Below are positions 44,416 to 53,790 of a DNA stretch of 64,000 nt, piece by piece. Each line of letters opens with the position of its first letter. Position 1 is the first letter of the stretch. The stretch lies in contig NZ_NPKR01000008.1 in assembly GCF_008329535.1 (NCBI RefSeq), positions 62,001 through 126,000 on the forward strand. Reading direction: 5' to 3'. The translations under genes and the position numbers were made by a program. The notes under the pieces were generated by a model. The model was given only the letters and a program-made list of their open reading frames with translations, did not search any database and had not been told where the DNA came from. The stretch comes from Mycolicibacterium sp. P1-18 (GTDB taxonomy: Bacteria > Actinomycetota > Actinomycetes > Mycobacteriales > Mycobacteriaceae).

Positions 44416-45801
44416 TCAGTGCCCGCGTCCGGAGACCAGGTCGGCCGCCGTGGCGATCGGCGACGTCGTGGCACGTCCGCGAAGCTCCGCCCGGTCGGCG
44501 GCGTAATAGGCCTTGTACATGGCTTGAACGGCGACGTACCGCAGTGGCTCCGGCTCCCACTTGCGCACCCGGTGGTTCACCCACGGCAGCTCGGTGAGCG
44601 TCGAGGGGGTTGCGAGGATGAGGTCGCGCAACGTGCGTCCGGCGAGGTTGGTCGACGTGACACCGGTGCCCACGTAACCGCCGGCCCAGCCGAGCCCGGT
44701 GGACGGGTCGAGTCCGACGGTGGCCGACCAGTCCCGCGGCACCCCCAGCACGCCGGACCAGACGTGCTCCACCGCGGCCCCGGCCGTCGACGGGAAGAAG
44801 CGCACCAGGATGTCGCGCAGGAGGCCAACGGTTCTCGGGTCGGTCGCGCCGTCGACGTCGGTGCCGGAGCCGTATCGGTAGGGGGCGCCCCGGCCGCCGA
44901 TGGCGATGCGGTCGTCCGCAGTGCGCTGGGCGTACATGTAGGCGTGGGCTTGGTCGCCCAGCGTCTCGTAGCCGCTCCACCCGATCTCGGCCCACGTGTC
45001 GGCCGACAGCGGCTCGGTCACGATCAGCGAGGAGTTCATCGGCAACCACGTGCGCCGGAGACCGTCGATCTGCGCCGTGAATCCCTCGGTGGCCCGCACG
45101 ATCGTGTCGGCGGTGACGGTGCCGGCCGCCGTGACCGCCTGGTGGGGACGGATCTCGGAGACCCGGGTCTGCTCGTAGATCTCGACGCCCAGCGCCTCCA
45201 CGACGCGGGCCAGGCCGCCGGCCAGCTTCGCCGGATGCAGTCGCGCGCAGTGGGGATGCCACATGGCGCCCGTCGTGCCGTGCACGTTGATCCGCGCGGT
45301 CGCCTCCGTCGCACTGAGGAGTTCGACGTCCGTCATCGGCCAGGTGCGCGCTTCCTGCACCGCGTGCAGGAGCCGGGTCTGCTGGGCGGCGTTGGTGGCC
45401 ACCGTGAACTCGCCACCCTTGACCACGTCGCAGTCGATGTCCTCGTCGCGGGTGACGCGGATGACCTCGTCGACCGTCTCGTTCATCGCGGTCTGCTGGC
45501 GGGCCACGGCCTCGCGGCCGTGCGACTTGAGGTAGGAGCCACGGCCGCCGGTGATCTCGTTGGTCAACCAGCCACCGTTGCGCCCCGACGCGCCGAAGCC
45601 GGCGAAGCGTTGCTCCAGCATGACGATCCGCAGCTGGGGCGCTGCCTTCTTCAGGTAGTAGGCCGTCCACAGTCCGGTGTAGCCGGCGCCGACGATGCAG
45701 ACGTCGGCCTGGGTGGAACCGGGCAGCGCCGGCCGCAACGGTTCCGGCCCGATGCTGTCCCACCAGAAGGACACCCGGCCGTTGGTCGGTGTGGTGCTCA
45801 T
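44416..45801 (-). CDS. FAD-dependent amine oxidase (DAO family, PuuB-like)
   Basis: 461 residues. The N-terminal FAD motif is VCIVGAGYTGLWTAYYLKK, then GFGASGRNGGWLTNE, the flavin-contact signature of gamma-glutamylputrescine oxidase-like enzymes. Late motifs are WSGVLGVPRDWSATVGLD and GWAGGYVGTGVTSTNLAGRT. The enzyme would oxidise a primary or secondary amine to aldehyde/imine with hydrogen peroxide. It starts inside the stop of the permease gene (ATGA), tying it to uptake. Confidence 0.88.
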   Translation of the reverse strand: MSTTPTNGRVSFWWDSIGPEPLRPALPGSTQADVCIVGAGYTGLWTAYYLKKAAPQLRIVMLEQRFAGFGASGRNGGWLTNEITGGRGSYLKSHGREAVARQQTAMNETVDEVIRVTRDEDIDCDVVKGGEFTVATNAAQQTRLLHAVQEARTWPMTDVELLSATEATARINVHGTTGAMWHPHCARLHPAKLAGGLARVVEALGVEIYEQTRVSEIRPHQAVTAAGTVTADTIVRATEGFTAQIDGLRRTWLPMNSSLIVTEPLSADTWAEIGWSGYETLGDQAHAYMYAQRTADDRIAIGGRGAPYRYGSGTDVDGATDPRTVGLLRDILVRFFPSTAGAAVEHVWSGVLGVPRDWSATVGLDPSTGLGWAGGYVGTGVTSTNLAGRTLRDLILATPSTLTELPWVNHRVRKWEPEPLRYVAVQAMYKAYYAADRAELRGRATTSPIATAADLVSGRGH

Positions 45802-46688
45802 CGGCCCACCATGGCACTGGTGAGGCCTGCGGCGCCACCGCCCTCTCCCGTCGGGTCGCGCCGCAGGATCAGCGCGGCGATGGCCAGCACGATCAGCGTG
45901 AGCACGAGCATCAGCGTCGACATCGCCGCGATGTCCGGTCGCAGCGACGCCTTCAGCGACGCGAAGATGTACACCGGCCACGGCGTCGCACCGGCGACCG
46001 AGACGAACGACGACACGACCGTGTTGTCGAGGCTGAGCGTGAAGGCCAGCAGCGCACCCGAGATGACGGCGGGACGGATCAGCGGCAGCGTGATGTCGGT
46101 GAAGCGTCTGATGGGTGTGGCGTACAGGTCTGCCGCGGCCTCTTCGAGGAACTCGTTCATTCCCGTCATCCGGGCGCGCACGATGAAGGTGACCACCGCG
46201 CTGGCGAACAGTGAGTTGGCGATGATGAGGCGAACCTGGCCAACGTTGAAGGCCGGAAGTCCCCAGTCGACGCCGAGGGTGACGAACCAGGGGAGCAGCG
46301 AGATGGCGCTGACGATCTCGGGTGTCACCATCACCAGGCCCAGGAGCACGAGCAGCCCGGGCGCCCACCAGCCGGGACGGCGGGTCAGCGCGATTCCGGC
46401 GAAGGTCCCCAGCAGGGTGGCGACCACGGCGGTGCCGGCGGCGGTGATCAGCGAGACGGTGATCGCGTTGACGATCGCCGGGTTGTTCATCGCCGAGACG
46501 TAGGCGTCGAACCCGAACCCCTCGAACGTCTGCAGGGTGCGCCCGGTGTTGAACGAGAACACCACGATGACGACGATCGGAAAGAACAGGAACAGCAACC
46601 CCAGCATGCCCCACACGTTGAGCAGGGCGTCACCGGGCCGGATCCGTTGTCGGCGAACCGGTTTCGGGACGGAAGCGATGTCGGTCAC
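45798..46688 (-). CDS. potC: ABC transporter permease, PotC type
   Basis: 296 residues with six membrane segments (first: GMLGLLFLFFPIVVIVVFSF). The EAA loop is EEAAADLYATPIRRFTDITL. It pairs with the PotB-type permease upstream to form the membrane pore of a spermidine/putrescine-class importer. The GTG start overlaps the previous stop, and its own stop overlaps the FAD oxidase start. Confidence 0.88.
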   Translation of the reverse strand: MTDIASVPKPVRRQRIRPGDALLNVWGMLGLLFLFFPIVVIVVFSFNTGRTLQTFEGFGFDAYVSAMNNPAIVNAITVSLITAAGTAVVATLLGTFAGIALTRRPGWWAPGLLVLLGLVMVTPEIVSAISLLPWFVTLGVDWGLPAFNVGQVRLIIANSLFASAVVTFIVRARMTGMNEFLEEAAADLYATPIRRFTDITLPLIRPAVISGALLAFTLSLDNTVVSSFVSVAGATPWPVYIFASLKASLRPDIAAMSTLMLVLTLIVLAIAALILRRDPTGEGGGAAGLTSAMVGR

Positions 46689-47638
46689 GCATTCTCCTTG
46701 AACGGCAGTTTCAGAGAGGTCGCGGCGGTGGCGATGGCACCGACCACCTTGAGGGCGGCACCGACCACGGCGCTGGTACCGAAGATGGCCAGCATCAGCA
46801 GGACCGCCATCGCAGAACCGAGTGCCCAGTTCTGAGCACTCTGGAATTGGGCGGCCACCATCTGGCCGACCATGCTGCCGCTGGCCCCGCCGAGCACGGT
46901 CGGGGTGATGTAGTCACCCATCAGCGGCACGAACACCAGCAGCATTCCGGCGGTGACCCCCGGCATCGACAGCGGAACGGTGACGTGCCAGAACGTGCTC
47001 CACACCGTGCCGCCGAGGTCGCGACTGGCCTCGAGCAACTTGGGGTCGAGTCGCTCCAGCGCCACGTATAGCGGCAGGATCATCAGTGGCAGATAGTTGT
47101 AGACCACGCCGAGCTGGACCGCCGACGAGGTGTAGAGCACGTGCAGCGAGCCCTCGGTCAGATGAGCCCACTGCAGCGTCTTGGACACGAAACCCTCTGG
47201 GCTGAGCGAAATTTGCCATCCGATGGTGCGCACCAGGAAGTTGGTCCAGTACGGGATGAGGATCAGCGCCAGCACCACGCCGCGCCACTTGGCGGCCAGC
47301 TTGACCGCCATCCAGTAGGCCATCGGGAAGGCGATCAACAGGCAGAGCACCGTGCCAAGGACGGCGATCTTCAGCGTCCGGACGAAGATCGCGAAGAAGG
47401 CCGGCGAGGCCGCCTGCCCGTACCGGTCGAACGACAGGACGTCGTTGGCGTGGGTGACGTAGATGCCCGGCTTGTAGCCGAAGCTGTACCAGACCACCAG
47501 GCCGAACGGCAGGATGAAGAACAACAGGATCCACACGCTGATGGGAAGCGCGCCAAGCCCCTTCGGCATCCGCAGGCGCCGCCCCGCGGACGGTACGTCG
47601 ACCGCCGCGGTCGTCGGCCGGTCTTCCAGGACGGTCAC
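46685..47638 (-). CDS. potB: ABC transporter permease, PotB type
   Basis: 317 residues with six membrane segments after a 30-residue cytosolic head. Typical motifs are PYWTNFLVRTIGWQ and the EAA loop LEASRDLGGTVWSTFWHVTV, with PLMGDYITPTVLGG near the end. It forms the importer with the PotC-type permease. GTG 47638 overlaps the stop of the binding-protein gene. Confidence 0.88.
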   Translation of the reverse strand: MTVLEDRPTTAAVDVPSAGRRLRMPKGLGALPISVWILLFFILPFGLVVWYSFGYKPGIYVTHANDVLSFDRYGQAASPAFFAIFVRTLKIAVLGTVLCLLIAFPMAYWMAVKLAAKWRGVVLALILIPYWTNFLVRTIGWQISLSPEGFVSKTLQWAHLTEGSLHVLYTSSAVQLGVVYNYLPLMILPLYVALERLDPKLLEASRDLGGTVWSTFWHVTVPLSMPGVTAGMLLVFVPLMGDYITPTVLGGASGSMVGQMVAAQFQSAQNWALGSAMAVLLMLAIFGTSAVVGAALKVVGAIATAATSLKLPFKENA

Positions 47639-48780
47639 TTGCCCGCCGCGGCCTTGAGCTCGTCGTAGATGCCGATGATGGTGCCGTCCGCCGACGTCAT
47701 CTCGCTGTAGACCAGCTTGGACATCACAGCGTCGTTGATGAACACCAGGTCGGGGCGCTTGATGCCGGCCTTGGTCGCCGCCGCCTCGATGCCCTCGACT
47801 CCGGTGTTGTAGCCGATGTAGGTGAGCTCCTTGAGCGACACGGTCGGGTCGAGGACGTAGTTGATGAAGTCGTAGGCGGCCGCCTCGTGGGGCGCGCCCT
47901 TGACGATCGCCCAGTTGTCCTGCCACAGGTTTGCGCCCTCCGACGGCCAGACCCACTTGTAGCGATCGGGTTCGGAGTTGGCGAGGATGCCGAGGCGGGC
48001 GTCTCCGTTCCAGCAGTGGATCAGCGTGCGCGCCGACGAGGAGATCGAGGCGTTGGTCGAGGACTCGAAGGCCTGCACGTGCGGGGCGATCTTCTCGAGG
48101 ATGAAGGACCGGTAGGCCGCGATGTGGCCGGGATCGGTGGTGTTCTCGTCTATTCCGTTGGCCCAGAAGTAGGTGAACGCAACCTCGCCCTGGTCCTCGA
48201 GAAGCGACGTGCTTCCCGACGCCTCCTTCTGCGCGGCGTCGAGGAAGTCCTTCCACGACGTCAGATCGCGCTTGATGACGGTGGTGTCGTAGACGTACCC
48301 CGTCGAGCCCCAGTCCTTGCAGACGCTGTACTTGTTCCCCGGGTCGAAGGTGGTGTCGACGACCTTCGGGGTGAGGTTCTTCATGTTCGGCAGCTTGGAG
48401 TGGTCGAGCTCGGTGAGCAGCCCGCCCGTGGCCATCTGCTGAACCGACGAGTGGGTCGGCACGCAGATGTCGTAGCCCGTAGTGCCCTTGGCCGCACTGA
48501 GTTTCGCGATCATCTCGGGGTTCGAGCCATAGGAGTCGACGGTGATCTTCGGGCCCTTGGCCGCGGTGAAGTCGGTCAGCACCGCAGGGTCGTCGTACTC
48601 GCCCCAGGTGTAGATGTTGAGACCGTCCGACGAGGCGCCGCCACCGCCCGGCGAACTCGAACAGGCGGCGAGGAACGCCCCGACACCGAGTGCGGCGGTA
48701 CCACCGAGGAATCCGCGACGGCTGATCGAATTCTTCATGGACTCGGGCACGAGTGCGCGAATGTTGGGCGGTTGGTTCAT
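47635..48780 (-). CDS. potD: ABC substrate-binding lipoprotein, PotD type
   Basis: 381 residues. A Tat-type lipoprotein signal (SISRRGFLGGTAALGVGAFL then AAC) suggests export of a folded protein and anchoring to the membrane. The mature domain opens GLNIYTWGEYDDPAVLTDF, as PotD/PotF proteins do, and has GYDICVPTHSSVQQM and WNGDARLGILANSEPD. Which polyamine or aminophosphonate it binds is not decided by these motifs. GGAGG lies upstream of ATG 48780. Confidence 0.88.
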   Translation of the reverse strand: MNQPPNIRALVPESMKNSISRRGFLGGTAALGVGAFLAACSSSPGGGGASSDGLNIYTWGEYDDPAVLTDFTAAKGPKITVDSYGSNPEMIAKLSAAKGTTGYDICVPTHSSVQQMATGGLLTELDHSKLPNMKNLTPKVVDTTFDPGNKYSVCKDWGSTGYVYDTTVIKRDLTSWKDFLDAAQKEASGSTSLLEDQGEVAFTYFWANGIDENTTDPGHIAAYRSFILEKIAPHVQAFESSTNASISSSARTLIHCWNGDARLGILANSEPDRYKWVWPSEGANLWQDNWAIVKGAPHEAAAYDFINYVLDPTVSLKELTYIGYNTGVEGIEAAATKAGIKRPDLVFINDAVMSKLVYSEMTSADGTIIGIYDELKAAAGK

Positions 48781-48829
48781 GGCATGACCTCCAGGTCGGG
48801 TGGGCGAGAGGGTGGTTGGGGGCGGACGA

Positions 48830-49984
48830 CTACGAGGTGAAGATCCGGACGGCGTCGGCCGACCATGAACACAGCACGGGCGACCCGAGCTCGGTCGGCG
48901 GGTTGGCGGCGCGGGGGAGCCGGGCCAAGATCTGGTCGTCACCCGGGGTGTGGATGACCAGTTGCAGGCTGTGACCCAGTTCCGAGACCCCCAGCAGCGT
49001 GCCGGTGACAGAATTGACCGGCGTGTCCGGCGCCGCCGCGGCGGTCGCGGTGGGCGCCGCCGTGACCACCACCGACTCCGGCCTGATCGCGGCGCTGACC
49101 TCGCCGCCGCTGGAGGCGGGGACACTGCCCTTCGTCGGACGCGAGGAGTACAGCGCGAGGCCGCCGGTGCGGACGCTCACGCCGTCGCCGTCGAAGGACG
49201 AGATCGTGCCGTCGAAGGAGTTCTGCCGCCCGATGAACCCGGCCACGAAGGCTGATTCGGGCGAGTCGTAAACGTCTGACGCCGTGCCGATTTGCTCGAT
49301 GCGGCCGTCCTTCATCACCGCGACCCGGTCGCTCATCGACAGCGCCTCCTCCTGGTCGTGGGTGACGAAGACGAACGTCGTGCCGAGTTCGTGCTGCAGC
49401 AGTTTCAGCTCGACCTGCATCTCCTCGCGCAGCTTGCGGTCGAGCGCACTCATCGGTTCGTCGAGCAGCAGCACGGCGGGACGATTCACCAGCGCCCTGG
49501 CCAACGCGACGCGTTGCTGCTGGCCGCCCGAGAGTTGCGCCGGCTTCCGGGTGGCGAACGCGGTCATCCGCACCATGTCCAAGGCCCGGCTCACCCGGTC
49601 GGCCATGTCCGACTTCGGCACGCCCGAGCGGCGGAGCCCGTAGGCGACGTTGTCGGCGACCTTCATGTGCGGGAACAGGGCGTAGGCCTGAAAGACGGTG
49701 TTCACCGGGCGCTTGTGCGGTGGCAGGTTCTCGACGTTCTGGCCGGAGATCTGGATGGAGCCGTCGTCGGGGAACTCGAATCCGCCGATCATCCGCAGCG
49801 TGGTGGTCTTGCCGCATCCGCTGGGCCCGAGCAGGCTGAGGAACTCCCCGGGCTGCACGTCGAGGCTGAGGTCGTCGACTGCGACGGCCGACCCGTATGC
49901 CTTGGTCAGCGATCGCAATTCGACTGATCCGGCCATCGACGAGGGCGCGGTGGTGGCGGGCGCGGTCATGTCCACGGTGCTCAT
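48830..49984 (-). CDS. potA: ABC transporter ATPase, PotA type
   Basis: 384 residues. Walker A GPSGCGKTTT, Q-loop VFQAYALFPHM, signature LSGGQQQRVALARAL, Walker B VLLLDEPMSALD and the switch His in FVTHDQEEAL. A C-terminal TOBE-like regulatory domain follows. It powers the importer formed by the next three genes. The ATG overlaps the amidohydrolase stop (ATGA); 49 bp separate it from potD. Confidence 0.92.
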   Translation of the reverse strand: MSTVDMTAPATTAPSSMAGSVELRSLTKAYGSAVAVDDLSLDVQPGEFLSLLGPSGCGKTTTLRMIGGFEFPDDGSIQISGQNVENLPPHKRPVNTVFQAYALFPHMKVADNVAYGLRRSGVPKSDMADRVSRALDMVRMTAFATRKPAQLSGGQQQRVALARALVNRPAVLLLDEPMSALDRKLREEMQVELKLLQHELGTTFVFVTHDQEEALSMSDRVAVMKDGRIEQIGTASDVYDSPESAFVAGFIGRQNSFDGTISSFDGDGVSVRTGGLALYSSRPTKGSVPASSGGEVSAAIRPESVVVTAAPTATAAAAPDTPVNSVTGTLLGVSELGHSLQLVIHTPGDDQILARLPRAANPPTELGSPVLCSWSADAVRIFTS

Positions 49985-51633
49985 GCCGACACCAGCGCCG
50001 AACTGGCGTCGTAGACGACCTCGCCGCCGATGATCGTGTACGCCACGGTGGCCGAACCGATCTCGGCGACCGGAGCGGCGAAGATGTCGCGGTCGAGGAT
50101 GACGATGTCACCCGCCTTGCCGAGTTCGATGCTGCCCGAACGCTCCTCGTCGTGGTTGAGGTAGGCCGTGCCGAGGCTGTGGGCGATCAAGGCGTCGGCC
50201 AGCGAGAGCGCCTGCTCGCCGAGGAAGGGCAGGGCGGAGGACCCCGTCGCACCCACCGGCGCCCGGTTGACGCTGGTGTGAATGATGTGCAGCGGGTTGG
50301 CCGTGCTCACGGGCCAGTCGCTGCCCGAAGCCAGTGGCGCCCCGGCCCGCTGCAGCGAGCCGAACGGGTACTGCCACGCCGCTCTGCGGGTGCCGAGGAA
50401 CGGGATCGTCAAGACGTCCATTTGGGGTTCGTGCCGGGCCCACAGGGGCTGCATGTTGGCGACGACGTTCAGCTCGGCGAAGCGGGGAACGTCGTCGGGG
50501 TGGACCACCTGAATGTGGGCCAGTGTGTGCCGAAGGTCCTTGTCGCCGTTGGCCTTGCGCGCCGCCTCGATCGCGTCGAGGGACTCACGGACGGCTCTGT
50601 CACCCAGGGCGTGGAAGTGCAGCTGGAAGCCGAGGGCGTCGAGTTGGGTGGCGATCTCGATCAGGGTGGTCGGGTCCACGAAGCTCTTGCCCGTGTTCTC
50701 GCCGGGGCACCCGCACGAGTCGAGGTAGGGCTCGAGCATCCCGGCGGTGAAGTTCTCGGCGACGCCGTCCTGCATGATCTTCACCGTGGTGGCCGCGAAC
50801 CCGGCCGCCACGGCGCGTTCCCGTTTCTCGACGAGTTCGGGAATCTGCTCCAGTCCCCGGTTCCGGTCCCACCAGAGCGCGCCGACGACGTGTGCCTTCA
50901 GTACGCCGGACGCCGTGACCCGCAGGTAGGAGTCGAGGGTGTCGGGGGTGTCGTTGGTGGCGCCGACGATGGCGTCCTGCCATGCGGTGACGCCCCACGC
51001 GAACAGTTGTCGCTGGGCAATCGTCAGGGCCTCGTCCAGGTCGTCCTGGGTTGCCAGCGGAATGTGACGTGCGACGAGGCCCATGGCCCCCTCTTGCAGC
51101 GTGCCGACGGCGTGGCCGTCGGCGTCGCGTTCGATGCGACCGTCGAACGGGTCGGGCGTCGAGTCGTCGATGCCGCCGACCTCCAGGGCCTTGGTGTTGA
51201 CCCAGGCGCCGTGGCCGTCGCGGTTGGGGAAGAACGCCGGTCGGTCGGGGACGACGGCGTCGAGTGCGGCGGCCGTGGGCAGCCCGCCCGGGAACGAGTC
51301 CATCGACCAACCGCCGCCGCTGATCCAGGGCAGTTCGGGGTTGTCCGCCGCGTACTCCGCGATGCGCGCGAGGTAGCCGTCGGCGGTGTCGTAGGGGGTC
51401 AGATCGCAGGCGATCATGTCCAGACCCGCGTGGTAGGGGTGAATGTGGCAGTCCTGGAAGCCGGGGGCGACGAGGCCTCCCGCCGCGTCGATCTCGACGG
51501 CGTCGGATGCGTCGAGCGCCGCCGCGCCGATCGCGGTGATGACGCCGTCCTCGACGAGGAGCGGCTCTTCGACGATGCCGGCGGGGGTGAAGACGTGGCC
51601 GCCGGTGATGAGCAGTCGGTGGGGAGCGGTCAT
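49981..51633 (-). CDS. YtcJ-like metal-dependent amidohydrolase
   Basis: 550 residues, amidohydrolase superfamily. The metal-binding HxH is in GFQDCHIHPYHAG; a second set is LHFHALGDRAVRESLD, TLAHIQVVHPDD and the final Asp in ASGSDWPVSTANP. Family members hydrolyse N-acyl or formyl groups, e.g. of amines or amino acids; here it may release the amine taken up or oxidised by its neighbours. It begins 3 nt after the regulator's stop and overlaps potA. Confidence 0.87.
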   Translation of the reverse strand: MTAPHRLLITGGHVFTPAGIVEEPLLVEDGVITAIGAAALDASDAVEIDAAGGLVAPGFQDCHIHPYHAGLDMIACDLTPYDTADGYLARIAEYAADNPELPWISGGGWSMDSFPGGLPTAAALDAVVPDRPAFFPNRDGHGAWVNTKALEVGGIDDSTPDPFDGRIERDADGHAVGTLQEGAMGLVARHIPLATQDDLDEALTIAQRQLFAWGVTAWQDAIVGATNDTPDTLDSYLRVTASGVLKAHVVGALWWDRNRGLEQIPELVEKRERAVAAGFAATTVKIMQDGVAENFTAGMLEPYLDSCGCPGENTGKSFVDPTTLIEIATQLDALGFQLHFHALGDRAVRESLDAIEAARKANGDKDLRHTLAHIQVVHPDDVPRFAELNVVANMQPLWARHEPQMDVLTIPFLGTRRAAWQYPFGSLQRAGAPLASGSDWPVSTANPLHIIHTSVNRAPVGATGSSALPFLGEQALSLADALIAHSLGTAYLNHDEERSGSIELGKAGDIVILDRDIFAAPVAEIGSATVAYTIIGGEVVYDASSALVSA

Positions 51634-51636
51634 GGG

Positions 51637-52290
51637 TCAGTCCTCAATCTGTTGGGCGGGCGGCGCCGCGAGCGGGTTGACGTCGATCGGCGGGGTGAAG
51701 TGTGACGTGATCCAAATGGCTTGTGCTGGAGTGGCTCCCACGTTGACGGCGCGGTGGGGTACCGACGAGAGGTACTCGACGCTGTCGCGGGGACCCAGGA
51801 CGTGCGTTTCGGAGGCGATCGTGATCTCCATGTGCCCGGTCAGCACGTAGAAGAGTTCCTGCGCGTCGTCGTGGGCGTAGGGCTCCGGACCGGTCGACCC
51901 GCCCACCTCGAAAGTGCCTTCGTAGACCTCGAGTTGGCGCAGCGGCGGGCGGGACAGAAGGAGCTTCTGCAGCCCGCCGTCGCTGGAGAAGACGGGTCTC
52001 TCGTGCGCCCGCAGCACGGGTCGCGAGACCGGGGCGTCGTCGGAGAGAAGGTCGGCGACCGAGATGCCCACCGCCGCGGCGATGCGCTTGAGCACGCTGA
52101 CGGAGACGCCGCACTTGCCGTTCTCCAACTGGCTGATGAAGCCCGCGCTGACCCCGGCCCGGGCCGCCAGTTCCCGGGTCGACAGTCGGGCGCGTTCGCG
52201 GGCGGCCCGCAACCTGATGCCGAGCGTGGTGCGGACGGCACCGTCGGTCAGGGGTATGGCGGTCACGGACTCGGAAAACACTTGCCTCAT
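51637..52290 (-). CDS. XRE-family regulator with cupin domain (PuuR-like)
   Basis: About 217 residues. Helix-turn-helix at ~22-80 (LRAARERARLSTRELAARAG, SAGFISQLENGKCGVSVSVL) and a C-terminal cupin (YAHDDAQELFYVLTGHMEIT ... PHRAVNVGATPAQAIWI). PuuR-type regulators repress amine-catabolism genes until the ligand binds the cupin. ATG 52290 is preferred over GTG 52305 because the latter lies inside an upstream palindrome. First gene of the amidohydrolase-transporter cluster. Confidence 0.85.
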   Translation of the reverse strand: MRQVFSESVTAIPLTDGAVRTTLGIRLRAARERARLSTRELAARAGVSAGFISQLENGKCGVSVSVLKRIAAAVGISVADLLSDDAPVSRPVLRAHERPVFSSDGGLQKLLLSRPPLRQLEVYEGTFEVGGSTGPEPYAHDDAQELFYVLTGHMEITIASETHVLGPRDSVEYLSSVPHRAVNVGATPAQAIWITSHFTPPIDVNPLAAPPAQQIED

Positions 52291-52293
52291 TTC

Positions 52294-52310
52294 GTTAAGA
52301 CTCACTTAAC
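52294..52310. promoter_or_regulatory. palindromic operator before the XRE-cupin gene
   Basis: GTTAAG-ACTCA-CTTAAC is a perfect 6-bp inverted repeat around 5 bp, directly in front of the regulator's start. Its position suggests autoregulation of the whole cluster. Confidence 0.55.
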
Positions 52311-52485
52311 GGATTGCTTACTGCGGAACGGTAGGGCCAGCAGTGTGCTCCCGCAACAGAACGGGCGAATGAGGGCGAACTATTTACACGAGCGCAATGC
52401 CGGACCGACGCCGGGCGGCCGTGGGTGGGGTGTTTCAGTTGGCGGATGATCGGCCGTCGCCGGTACTGGGAAGCCCCCAGGCCGC

Positions 52486-53055
52486 TTAAGTCGTGCGCAT
52501 CGAGGCGGTGTGGGTTGCCACGCGAAGCAGTTCGTCGAGCATCGTGCGCGCGGAGCCGTCGAGGACGTCGTTGGCCTCGATCGACCCGTTCTCCCCGAGG
52601 AACTGGGTGACGAACGGGATGCTGACGTCGCCGACGACGAACATCCGCAGAGCGGCCAGCACCTGCTTGAGCATCTGTGCCGCCCGGGTGCCCGCCGACA
52701 CTCCGCCGTAGCTCACGATGAGGGCCGGCTTGAACGCCCATTCGCGGCTGAGAAAGTCCAGGGCGTTCTTGAGCACGGCGTTGAAGCCGTAGTTGTACTC
52801 CGGGGTGACGAAGACGTAGGCGTCGCCGCGGCTCACCGTCGCACTCCACGCCTTCGTGTGGTCGTGTTCGTAGTCGCCGAGTCGGGGGTGACGGGGTTCG
52901 TCGAAGAAGGGGAGATTCACCTCGGCCAGGTCGACGATTTCGACGTCGAAGCCACCGTGTCCGGTGGCGCGGGCTGCGAACCAGTCGGCGACGGGGCGGC
53001 CGACCCGGCCGGGACGGGTGCTTGCGACGACGACTTGCAGGACCGGCTTCGTCAT
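52486..53055 (-). CDS. NAD(P)H-dependent FMN reductase
   Basis: 189 residues, flavodoxin-like. The phosphate loop is VVASTRPGRVGRPVADWF and the flavin motif TPEYNYGFNAVLKNALDFLS. These enzymes supply reduced flavin or reduce quinones, azo dyes and chromate. It could serve the flavin-dependent sulfur monooxygenases at 24-28 kb, which lack a reductase nearby; that is speculation. An adequate AAGGAG-type site precedes the ATG. Confidence 0.88.
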   Translation of the reverse strand: MTKPVLQVVVASTRPGRVGRPVADWFAARATGHGGFDVEIVDLAEVNLPFFDEPRHPRLGDYEHDHTKAWSATVSRGDAYVFVTPEYNYGFNAVLKNALDFLSREWAFKPALIVSYGGVSAGTRAAQMLKQVLAALRMFVVGDVSIPFVTQFLGENGSIEANDVLDGSARTMLDELLRVATHTASMRTT

Positions 53056-53187
53056 TGGTGGTCTCCTTGGGGGAGGTGGTGACGGTGGGATCCCGTACTT
53101 CCACTTGGCGGACCATAGTCCGTTTTCATTCCCAAGGGGAACTGGAGCCGCACGGCTGACGATCGGACGCCGCAGAGACTTTCAGCG

Positions 53188-53757
53188 CTACCGTGCGGTC
53201 GGATCGGCGACCGAGAAGTCCCAGGTGCCCTCCGCGACGTCGGCGAGACGTTGCAGATACGCCTGCCGGGCCTCGTCGGAGGTCCCCGTGCGTTCCCGGT
53301 CCAGCACCGACACCCCGAGATCGGCCGGCGGAAGGGTCTGAGCCGTCGCCTCGACACCGTAGAACGGCAGGTGGTCGTCGAAACCACCTGGGGCGTAGAA
53401 GTTCAGCAGCCGGGCGTCCTCGTCGGATACCACCCGAAAGGAGTGTCTGGTGGACTTCGGCACCCAGACCGCAGCTCCAGCGCCGGCGCGCACCACCCGT
53501 TCGTCGGCGCCGACCGTCAACTCGAGCTCGCCGGAGAGCACGTAGAAGCCCTCCGCCTGCCGCTCGTGAACGTGCGCCGGCGGCCCGGCCCCGGCCGGGA
53601 TGACTTGCTCGAGAAGCGTGAATTCGCCGAGGGTTTGGTCTGCCGACATCAGGACGTTCCACAGCGTCCCGCGGTACCAGTACGCGGGGGAGCGCCCGGC
53701 CTGTCCGAGCAGTACGTCTGCGGCTCTGCGCGCGCCATGGGCCTCGTCCGTCGTCAT
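53188..53757 (-). CDS. cupin-domain protein
   Basis: 189 residues. The cupin barrel has metal-ligand residues in PPAHVHERQAEGFYVLSGEL and STRHSFRVVSDEDA. Quercetinase-like cupins have this pattern, but function is unassigned. ATG 53757 is chosen because GGAGA lies 6 nt upstream. It diverges from a TetR gene, with two TetR-like operators in between, so it is the likely target of that regulator. Confidence 0.82.
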   Translation of the reverse strand: MTTDEAHGARRAADVLLGQAGRSPAYWYRGTLWNVLMSADQTLGEFTLLEQVIPAGAGPPAHVHERQAEGFYVLSGELELTVGADERVVRAGAGAAVWVPKSTRHSFRVVSDEDARLLNFYAPGGFDDHLPFYGVEATAQTLPPADLGVSVLDRERTGTSDEARQAYLQRLADVAEGTWDFSVADPTAR

Positions 53758-53790
53758 CGCACGTCTCCATCTGCATCGATTCGCCGCTGT

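Noticed and set aside
44365..46503. A frame of over 700 codons antisense to the FAD oxidase and permease
   Set aside because: Low-complexity translation without domains; both minus-strand genes have conserved motifs and overlapping start/stop codons.
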